A stretch of DNA of 20,303 bases, from positions 1-20,303 of IMG/VR virus record IMGVR_UViG_3300033182_000045; one strand, given 5' to 3'. The position numbers and the translations under genes were made by a program. The notes below the pieces were generated by a model, which worked only from the letters and a program-made list of their open reading frames with translations, did no database searches and had not been told where the DNA came from. Of the stretch, positions 13,510 through 19,711 are shown one piece after another (positions within the stretch are counted from its first letter, which is position 1; each line of letters opens with the position of its first letter). The DNA comes from a virus.

Positions 13510-14543
13510 TGGCACAGATAAATAAACCAGAAGATTATTTTAATACTAAACTTTATACAGGAAATGGTAGCACACAAAGTATAAGCGGAGTCAACTTCAG
13601 TCCAGATTGGGTATGGTTAAAAGGTAGAAGTGTAGCATATTCTCATGGTGTTTTTGATACAGTTAGAGGAGTATTAAAAAACCTTAAAGTAAATGGAACT
13701 GATGCTGAAGCAACATCAGCAAACACAGTAACATCATTTGATTCAGATGGTTTTACTTTAGGTTCAGAAGCTGGTTTTAATGAAAATACTTCTACTTTTG
13801 TTTCATGGTCATGGAAAGCTGGTGGCACAGCATCATCAAACAACGATGGAAGCATAACCTCAAGTGTTTCTGCTAATACTACTGCTGGATTTAGTATTGT
13901 GTCTTATACAGGAAATGCTACTGCTGGTGCAACAGTTGGTCATGGACTTGGTGTAAAACCATCAATGATGATAATTAAAACTAGAGAGAGTGCTGGAAAT
14001 TGGGTTGTTTTTCATGGCACACAACCAGCTACAAAATATATAGAGTTAAATAATACAGGTACATTAGGTACTTCAACTGCACCTTTTAATGATACAGAGC
14101 CTACTTCAAGTGTATTTACTCTTGGAACATGGAGTAACACAAATGATAATGGTAATGGTATGATTGCCTACTGCTTCGCAGAGAAAAAAGGCTACAGCAA
14201 GTTTGGTTCTTATGTTGGGAATAATAATGATGATGGAGCATTTGTTTATACAGGTTTTAAACCAGCTTTTGTTTTAATTAAAATTATAGATACTCAAACT
14301 GATAATTGGATTATGCAAGATAATAAAAGAAACACATCTAATTTATCAACAAGTCAAAGATTAAGAGCCAATTCTAGTGGTGCTGAATTTTCTTCTAGTA
14401 ATGAAATAGATTTATTATCCAATGGTTTTAAAGTTCATGGTGCTGATGGAGAAATTAATGGTTCTGGTGCATCATATATCTACATGGCATTTGCCGAACA
14501 GCCCCTAGTTGGAACTAATAACATCCCAGCCACTGCGAGGTAG
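13509..14543 (+). CDS. 344-residue tail protein with three internal repeats, cassette copy 2
   Basis: Paralogue of 9915-10949 with exactly the same length. The same three blocks are visible: NFSPDWVWLKGRSVAYSHGV, then FDTVRGVLKNL and VSWSWKAGG; GLGVKPSMMIIKTRESAGNW and MIAYCFAEKKGYSKFGSY; GFKPAFVLIKIIDTQTDNW, LLSNGFKVHG and SYIYMAFAEQ. It closes PLVGTNNIPATAR. The most strongly conserved stretch between copies is SITSxVSANTTAGFSIVSYT, which links blocks 1 and 2. Shine-Dalgarno CAGGAG (13495-13500) is 8 bases before ATG, and the ATG overlaps the previous TAA. The stop is TAG, one of four in the window, and the preceding GCG AGG codons serve the GTG start at 14546. Probably a tail appendage subunit working with the LamG/SPRY partner. 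Confidence 0.65.
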   Translation: MAQINKPEDYFNTKLYTGNGSTQSISGVNFSPDWVWLKGRSVAYSHGVFDTVRGVLKNLKVNGTDAEATSANTVTSFDSDGFTLGSEAGFNENTSTFVSWSWKAGGTASSNNDGSITSSVSANTTAGFSIVSYTGNATAGATVGHGLGVKPSMMIIKTRESAGNWVVFHGTQPATKYIELNNTGTLGTSTAPFNDTEPTSSVFTLGTWSNTNDNGNGMIAYCFAEKKGYSKFGSYVGNNNDDGAFVYTGFKPAFVLIKIIDTQTDNWIMQDNKRNTSNLSTSQRLRANSSGAEFSSSNEIDLLSNGFKVHGADGEINGSGASYIYMAFAEQPLVGTNNIPATAR

Positions 14544-14545
14544 CC

Positions 14546-15379
14546 GTGTTTTTTGGTGCAACTTCCTTTGCAGCAGCACCCTTCTCAGATGTAGGGTTCA
14601 ATCCAAATGCATTTGTTAATGTATTAGGTTCACAGATTAATCAATCTAATAATACCGTTGTTGTACTTGGTAAGGCACTTGTTTTACCTACAGGAAGTCA
14701 AGCTAATTTAAGTATTGGTAATTTACAAGTAGCAGATGTTATTGGTGTAGATGGAATTGCAACTGCATTATCTACAGGAACCGTTACGGTTGCTGCAGGG
14801 GCCGATGTCAGTGTTACAGGAAACCAGGCAAACTTTACAACAGGTACAGTTAATGTAGCAGATGTAGTTGGGGTATCTGGTAATAGAGTTAATTTAACAA
14901 CAAACGATGTAACCACAACTGCAGCTGCAAACATTTCACCTACTGGATCAAGAATTAATTTAGATACAGGAACTGTTACATTTAAATTTATATATTCTGT
15001 TACAGGATCTGGTGTCAATATTGCTGATGGAACTGTTACTACAACAGCGGATGCAAATGTATTACCAACAGGATCAAGAGTTAATACAGACACAGGTGAT
15101 GTCACAGTTGTTGCAGATGCAAATATTAGTGTTACAGGAAATAGAGTTGAAATTGCATTAGGTAATGTAACTACAAAAGCAAATGCGACAGCAATTGTTA
15201 CAACAAATAGACAAAATTTATCTACAGGAACCGTTGTTGTTCAAGCAAAAGCAACAGTATTACCTGCAGGTAGCGGTTTAGAAATTGGTACAAGTATGAT
15301 AAACGTTAAAAAATGGGATGGTATTGTACCTGGTGCCACTCAAGAATGGGAGCCAGTGCAAACGTCACTAGGTAGTTAA
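14546..15379 (+). CDS. tandem-repeat tail protein, about eleven 21-residue repeats (GTG start)
   Basis: A 277-residue protein. Residues 1-20 (FFGATSFAAAPFSDVGFNP) match the N-terminus of the next gene. Residues about 26-250 are a chain of roughly ten to eleven repeats of about 21 residues with the pattern TGxRxNxxTGxVTxxAxA, for example SPTGSRINLDTGTVT, LPTGSRVNTDTGDVT and SVTGNRVEIALGNVT. The C-terminus has WxxIxPxATxxWxP, also shared with the next gene. Regular Gly-Asn turns and alternating Val/Thr suggest a beta-solenoid or elongated fibre shaft. It starts at GTG 14546 just after GCGAGG (14535-14540) at the end of the previous gene. A tail fibre or spike role is inferred from architecture and context. 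Confidence 0.65.
   Translation: MFFGATSFAAAPFSDVGFNPNAFVNVLGSQINQSNNTVVVLGKALVLPTGSQANLSIGNLQVADVIGVDGIATALSTGTVTVAAGADVSVTGNQANFTTGTVNVADVVGVSGNRVNLTTNDVTTTAAANISPTGSRINLDTGTVTFKFIYSVTGSGVNIADGTVTTTADANVLPTGSRVNTDTGDVTVVADANISVTGNRVEIALGNVTTKANATAIVTTNRQNLSTGTVVVQAKATVLPAGSGLEIGTSMINVKKWDGIVPGATQEWEPVQTSLGS
14621..15295 (+). repeat. coding tandem repeats of about 63 bp
   Basis: Ten to eleven degenerate units of about 21 codons. The repeat is clear at the protein level (TGxRxNxxTGxVTxxA). At DNA level only short parts recur, such as ACAGGAACCGTT (14776 and 15226 regions), so the units have diverged and instability from slippage is probably limited. Confidence 0.6.
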
Positions 15380-15381
15380 TT

Positions 15382-15633
15382 ATGTTTTTTGGAGCAACCA
15401 CATTTGCAGCAGCACCTTTTGCAGGAGTCGGTATTGTTAATATTACCGTTCAACCAACTGGTAATCAAATAAACACGGCTATTGGTAATGTTCAAGTCGA
15501 TTTAAATACTCCTGTTAATGTTACAGGTAATCAAATAAACCTTGCAACTGGTACCGTTTCTGTGATATCATGGATCCCGATAGATCCGAACGCAACAGGA
15601 ATTTGGATACCAATAGATCCAGATAACCCATAG
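15382..15633 (+). CDS. short paralogue of the 14546 repeat protein, two repeats
   Basis: An 83-residue protein with the same head (FFGATTFAAAPFAGVGI) and tail pattern (SWIPIDPNATGIWIPIDP) as the 277-residue protein before it, but only about two of the 21-residue repeats (VQPTGNQINTAIGNVQV, NVTGNQINLATGTVSV). The frame is intact. The ribosome site is weak (AGGT, 15371-15374), while its TAG stop is embedded in TAGGAG, the Shine-Dalgarno of the next gene. It may be a short version of the same fibre subunit, or the residue of a duplication followed by repeat loss. Head and tail conservation suggest both ends matter for assembly. Confidence 0.6.
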   Translation: MFFGATTFAAAPFAGVGIVNITVQPTGNQINTAIGNVQVDLNTPVNVTGNQINLATGTVSVISWIPIDPNATGIWIPIDPDNP

Positions 15634-15641
15634 GAGAATAA

Positions 15642-16361
15642 ATGGCATCAAGTACGTCAAATGATTTAAAATTAGAACTAATTACTACAGGTGAAAAATC
15701 TGGTACATGGGGTACCATTACTAATACAAATTTACAGATCTTAGAACAAGCTGCATCTGGATATTTATCTCTAGCAGTAGGTTCAGCTGATGTAGCATTA
15801 TCTTTAGCTAATTATGCAACATCAAATGGTAAAAATTTATATTACAAATTAACTGGAACTTTAACTGCAAATAGAACGGTGACTATGCCAGACACTGCAG
15901 AAAGAGTATTTATTGTAGAAGATGCAACAGACAGATCATCTTCTAGTTTTACATTAACTGTTAAAACAGTATCAGGGACAGGTTTAACTTTACCAGTTGG
16001 CTCTACAACAGTATTATATTCTGATGGTACAAACATCACAGGTAAATTACAAACTAAAGGGTACATCACACCTTCTGCAACTTACACAGCAGTCAATGGC
16101 GATCAAGTTTTAGTAGATACTTCTGGAGGTGGTATTGGTGCTCCAGTTACAATTAACTTACCAGCATCTCCATCAGTAGGTGATGAAGTACATTTCATAG
16201 ATTCAGGTGCAAACCTTGCATCTAACAATTTAACAATCGGAAGAAATGGATCTAATATTTTAGGATCCGCTTCTGATCTAACTGTTTCAACAAACGCAGC
16301 GGCGTTTACATTAGTCTATGTTAATGCAACAAGAGGCTGGGCATATAAAGATAACATATAG
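15642..16361 (+). CDS. tail fibre / virion structural protein
   Basis: A 239-residue protein opening MASSTSNDLKLELITTGEKS, then GTWGTITNTNLQILEQAASG. This N-terminus is very frequent in tail-fibre genes of marine phages and probably anchors the protein to the tail. The rest is beta-rich, with two similar halves: residues 60-130 (TGTLTANRTVTMPDTAERVF, SSSSFTLTVKT, TVLYSDGTNITG) and 145-239 (NGDQVLVDTSGG, PVTINLPASPSVGDEVHFID, NNLTIGRNGSNILG, TLVYVNATRGWAYK). The second half resembles the common fibre segment in which a flat carbohydrate-like surface is built from Asn/Thr loops. The TAG of the previous gene forms part of its Shine-Dalgarno TAGGAG (15631-15636). Confidence 0.65.
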   Translation: MASSTSNDLKLELITTGEKSGTWGTITNTNLQILEQAASGYLSLAVGSADVALSLANYATSNGKNLYYKLTGTLTANRTVTMPDTAERVFIVEDATDRSSSSFTLTVKTVSGTGLTLPVGSTTVLYSDGTNITGKLQTKGYITPSATYTAVNGDQVLVDTSGGGIGAPVTINLPASPSVGDEVHFIDSGANLASNNLTIGRNGSNILGSASDLTVSTNAAAFTLVYVNATRGWAYKDNI

Positions 16362-16371
16362 GAGCTAAACA

Positions 16372-18321
16372 ATGGCTCTCATTGATTTCAAAGTTTTACC
16401 TGGAATAGATAAACAGAACACCGATGCAGGTGCCGAGTTTCGTTGGGTAGATTCAGATAACGTTAGATTTAGATATGGATTACCAGAAAAAGTTGGTGGT
16501 TGGTCATCACTTATTACGGATACAATTGTTGGTGTTGCAAGACGTGAATTTGCATTTGTAGATTTAGAAGGTAATAGATATGTTGCAATTGGTACAGATA
16601 AATTTTTACTTATTTATTTTGAAGGTAAACTGTATGATATCACTCCATTAAAAGCAACATTATCATCTGCAACGATTGCTACAACATCTGGTTCTGCAAT
16701 TTGTGATATTACAACAGGATCTAGCCATAATTTATCTGCAGGTGATATTGTTTTATTAGATAATGTAACTTTACCTGGTGGTACAGGTTATTCTAATTCT
16801 GATTTTGAAGATAAATTATTTCAAGTAACTGGTATTACATCATCAACAGTATTTACAATTACACAAAGCTCAAATGCAACTGCAACAGTTTCAACAGGTG
16901 GAAGTATTGATGTTATACCTTACGAACAAGTTGGTCCTGCCGAACAATCATATGGTTATGGTTGGGGTATTGATACCTGGGGCAGTGGTGCCTGGGGCGA
17001 AGCTGCTTCAGCATCTGACGTAAGTCTGGAACCAGGCCTCTGGAGTCTAAGTAATTTTGGTCAAGTATTAATTGCAACAATTGCAAATGGAAAAACATTT
17101 ACATGGGATGCAGGAAATGCAGCAAGATTAACAGTAAGAGCATCTACAAGCACATCAGGTTTTTCTACATCTAATAATCCAACAGCAACTAGAGTTACAC
17201 TTGTTTCACCTACAACTAGACACTTAATACATTTAGGAACCGAAACAACTATTGGCACAACATCTACTCAAGACGATATGTTTATAAGATTTTCAGATCA
17301 AGAAGATATTAACGATTACACTCCAACTGCAGTTAACTCAGCAGGTTCACAAAGATTACAAGATGGTACAAAAATAATAGGTTCATTAAAAGCAAAAGAA
17401 ACTATTCTAATTTGGACAGACAATGCTTTATATACTATGAAGTTTGTAGGTGCTCCATTTACGTTTGGTTTTGAACAGGTTGGTACGAACTGTGGATTGA
17501 TTGGTAAAAACGCAGCTGTTGAAATAGATGGGGTTGCATTTTGGTTATCTAATAATGGTTTCTTTATGTTTGACGGTACCGTTAAATCATTACCATGTAG
17601 TGTAGAAGATTTTGTATTTGATCAATTAGATACTACTAAAGGTCAACAAATATATGCAGGTTTAAATAATTTATATACAGAAGTTGTTTGGTATTATCCA
17701 TCACAAGGTTCAGATTACAACGATCAATATGTAGTATTTAACTATGGAGAAACTATGAAAGGTGGTATTTGGTATACAGGAACTGAAGCCAGAACTTCTT
17801 GGATTGATGCAACAATCTATCCTAATCCAATCGCAACTAAATTTGATAGTACTGCTAGTGGTACTTTTCCTGCGGTTATAGGTGAAGATGGATTGGGTCA
17901 AACTACATTATTTGAACATGAAGTAGGAACTGATCAAGTCAATCCAGATGGTAGTACTACGACTATTACATCGTATGTAAAATCTTATGATTTTGATATA
18001 CAACAAAGATCAAGATCAGCACAGGGTCAGGCAACAGGGCCTACTATAGCAGGTGAAGTTTTCTTAGCAGTTAGAAGATTTGTACCAGATTTTAAAGATC
18101 TACAGGGTAATTGTAAAATAACATTGGCAATTAAAAGATATCCTCAGCAGTCAGAAACAACCACAACTTTAAGTCCCTTTACAATCAATTCAAGTACTGA
18201 TAAAAAAGATACAAGAGCCAGAGGAAGGTTCGTTAATATTAAAATAGAAAACGATGATATTAGTCAATCTTGGAGATTTGGCACATTTAAAATTGATGTT
18301 CAACCCGACGGAAGAAGATAA
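16372..18321 (+). CDS. packaged DNA stabilisation / tail protein, P22 gp10-like
   Basis: A 649-residue protein with the usual length and opening of the P22 gp10-like group in marine podoviruses: FKVLPGIDKQNTDAGAEFRW, then SDNVRFRYGLPEKVGGWSSL. The WD-repeat-like beta-propeller body shows AFVDLEGNRYVAIGT, SNFGQVLIATIANGKTFTWD, FIRFSDQEDINDY, ETILIWTDNALYTMKFVG, GVAFWLSNNGFFMFDG and LYTEVVWYYPSQGSDYNDQY. An extra beta domain at about residues 95-182 (SSATIATTSGSAICDITTG, FQVTGITSSTVFTITQ) interrupts the N-terminal part and resembles the C-terminal domain of the 4608 protein. In P22, gp10 closes the tail channel and joins the connector to the needle. Shine-Dalgarno TAGGAG (16359-16364) overlaps the preceding TAG. 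Confidence 0.8.
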   Translation: MALIDFKVLPGIDKQNTDAGAEFRWVDSDNVRFRYGLPEKVGGWSSLITDTIVGVARREFAFVDLEGNRYVAIGTDKFLLIYFEGKLYDITPLKATLSSATIATTSGSAICDITTGSSHNLSAGDIVLLDNVTLPGGTGYSNSDFEDKLFQVTGITSSTVFTITQSSNATATVSTGGSIDVIPYEQVGPAEQSYGYGWGIDTWGSGAWGEAASASDVSLEPGLWSLSNFGQVLIATIANGKTFTWDAGNAARLTVRASTSTSGFSTSNNPTATRVTLVSPTTRHLIHLGTETTIGTTSTQDDMFIRFSDQEDINDYTPTAVNSAGSQRLQDGTKIIGSLKAKETILIWTDNALYTMKFVGAPFTFGFEQVGTNCGLIGKNAAVEIDGVAFWLSNNGFFMFDGTVKSLPCSVEDFVFDQLDTTKGQQIYAGLNNLYTEVVWYYPSQGSDYNDQYVVFNYGETMKGGIWYTGTEARTSWIDATIYPNPIATKFDSTASGTFPAVIGEDGLGQTTLFEHEVGTDQVNPDGSTTTITSYVKSYDFDIQQRSRSAQGQATGPTIAGEVFLAVRRFVPDFKDLQGNCKITLAIKRYPQQSETTTTLSPFTINSSTDKKDTRARGRFVNIKIENDDISQSWRFGTFKIDVQPDGRR

Positions 18322-19541
18322 TGGCAACTTTATATGATTTAGCGATGCAGTATCTGGCACAAGCCTTACCAGATGGTAAAATATTTCCTGATACTATTCC
18401 ACCATTAGTGCCACCAGCAGAAGATGAAGATACACCAGCACAACCAGGAACTCCTGTACAAGGAATAATTAATACTGGTGCAGCTGATGGTTTTAGTGTT
18501 TACAATCCTGATCCAAATAGATTAAGAACTAAAGATGACTACAGCCCATATGCTTATAGACAAGCAATGGCAAAAAGTGGTGTAGGCATACCTTCTGGTA
18601 TATTGGCAGATTCTTCGTATCTATATCCTGAAAATAAATTTTCAGGTATTTTAAATGTGATTCCTGGAATAGGCGCAGCTAAAAGAGTTGCAGAATTTTT
18701 TAAAGATAAAATTCCCGTAAATCCAAGAGCAAGATTAGAAAATGAATTATTAGGTTCTGGTATTATGTTAGATGATATTGGAAGAGTTGTAAGTAATGAT
18801 TACAATACTGCAGCAGGTATCATGGCTGGATATAATGCAGCTAAAATAACTGATGAAACTTTTGATAAAAGAAGAGCAAGAATTCAAAAAACAATTTCAG
18901 AAAAAAGAGCAAAAGGTTTAGATACTTCTGTTTTAGAAAATAGATTAGATTTATTAGATGAAGCACAAGATTTATTTGGTGGGGCTAGAACTAGAACTAA
19001 AGATATATTAGCAGAAGAATATAAAAAAGATCCTAAGTATCAATTTACAGGACCAGATGTTCAAGGAGATTTAACTTTCCCATCTACATATAATGAAGAC
19101 GACGAAGATGAAACATTAGAAGAAATACTAAGATCACAAATAACAGGAGCTCCTATTTCTTTTGGTGGTTTCCCAGGTTATGGAGTACCACCTGCTTCAG
19201 GTTTATCAGTTGCTCCAGGAGCTGTTATTGATAGAGGTTTAGCTGTTGCTCCAGGAGCTGTTATTGATAGAGGTTTAGCTGTTGCACCAGGTGCGGTTAT
19301 TGATCAAGGTTTATCAGTTGCGCCAGGCGGTATAATGGATATTGGTGACACAGCTGATTTTGCATACACTACAACAACACCTAAAACAATTAATATAACT
19401 AATCCATATCATGGTGGAAGCGGTGGAATACACAGCGGAGGCGGCGGAGGTTTTGATACTTCAAGTGCAGATAAAGCAGGAACATCAGCAGGTAGTGGTC
19501 AATTTTCACCTAAAACAAGCAGAGGAAGATCAGGTTATTAA
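18321..19541 (+). CDS. probable internal virion / ejection-type protein with 12-residue repeats
   Basis: A 406-residue protein whose ATG overlaps the previous stop. Residues 1-45 contain a short helix (LYDLAMQYLAQAL) and an acidic, Pro-rich linker (PPLVPPAEDEDTPAQPGT). Residues 110-235 are helical and charged (VIPGIGAAKRVAEFFKDK, IQKTISEKRAKGLDTSVLEN, RLDLLDEAQDLFGG). An acidic patch follows (NEDDEDETLEE), then four copies of GLxVAPGAVIDR at residues 294-341. The C-terminus is Gly-rich (YHGGSGGIHSGGGGGFDTSS) and ends in a basic SPKTSRGRSGY. It follows the gp10-like gene directly, where podoviruses often carry proteins injected with the DNA. The helical and disordered mix suits that, but no lysozyme or other enzymatic motif is visible, so the role is inferred. 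Confidence 0.55.
   Translation: MATLYDLAMQYLAQALPDGKIFPDTIPPLVPPAEDEDTPAQPGTPVQGIINTGAADGFSVYNPDPNRLRTKDDYSPYAYRQAMAKSGVGIPSGILADSSYLYPENKFSGILNVIPGIGAAKRVAEFFKDKIPVNPRARLENELLGSGIMLDDIGRVVSNDYNTAAGIMAGYNAAKITDETFDKRRARIQKTISEKRAKGLDTSVLENRLDLLDEAQDLFGGARTRTKDILAEEYKKDPKYQFTGPDVQGDLTFPSTYNEDDEDETLEEILRSQITGAPISFGGFPGYGVPPASGLSVAPGAVIDRGLAVAPGAVIDRGLAVAPGAVIDQGLSVAPGGIMDIGDTADFAYTTTTPKTINITNPYHGGSGGIHSGGGGGFDTSSADKAGTSAGSGQFSPKTSRGRSGY
19200..19343 (+). repeat. four tandem 36-bp coding repeats
   Basis: Units 19200-19235, 19236-19271, 19272-19307 and 19308-19343 encode GLSVAPGAVIDR, GLAVAPGAVIDR, GLAVAPGAVIDQ and GLSVAPGGIMDI. Units 1 and 2 differ by only one codon (TCA versus GCT). Units 3 and 4 have changes mostly at third positions. 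The gradient fits recent expansion at the 5' side. Confidence 0.9.
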
Positions 19542-19711
19542 TGGCAAAGATAGTAGTAAGAATACCAGAACCAAAAGAAGAATACGATGTTTCTAACCAG
19601 AAACAAATTAACAGAGCAATTGCTTTAATAACAGAACAATTGAATTCAACTTTCTTAGATGAATTAAAACAAGAGACTGAAAGGTATTCTTGGTTTACGG
19701 GTAGAAATTAA
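19541..19711 (+). CDS. 56-residue conserved-looking small phage protein
   Basis: A short gene fully nested in the coupled operon: its ATG overlaps the previous TAA and its own TAA overlaps the next ATG. The product begins MAKIVVRIPEPKEEYDVSNQ and then forms one long helix with NRAIALITEQLNSTFLDELK, ending ETERYSWFTGRN. There is no signal peptide or membrane segment. I recall very similar short proteins at this place in marine podovirus genomes, without a known function. The end-to-end overlaps and in-frame coding of amphipathic helix support a real gene despite its size. It may be a minor tail protein or a chaperone. Confidence 0.75.
   Translation: MAKIVVRIPEPKEEYDVSNQKQINRAIALITEQLNSTFLDELKQETERYSWFTGRN

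Larger units (their letters stand above)
11399..14543 (+). repeat. adhesin cassette, copy 2 (IPT/TIG + LamG/SPRY + 344-residue protein)
   Basis: Second copy of the three-gene block of 7848-10949, in the same orientation, separated from it by the short IPT/TIG gene 10953-11399. Gene lengths are 250, 451 and 344 residues. Junction style is also conserved: the first gene ends in GGQFN with a G-run, and the last ends in Ala-Arg (GCG AGG) before a GTG-started gene. Confidence 0.75.

Noticed and set aside
13316-13525. Plus-strand 69-residue frame across the LamG/SPRY and 344-residue gene junction
   Set aside because: It is out of frame with both strongly supported genes and has no ribosome site.
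7848-14543. Diversity-generating retroelement with variable repeats in the duplicated adhesin genes
   Set aside because: I see no reverse transcriptase and no template/variable pair with adenine-specific changes; differences between copies are spread over the genes.
14698-15105. Minus-strand open frame of 135 residues
   Set aside because: It is the antisense of the repeat protein; its own periodic Val/Thr/Pro pattern is the mirror of the sense repeats.
14621-15295. CRISPR-like array
   Set aside because: The repeats are degenerate, in frame and without unique spacers of constant length; they encode a repeat protein.
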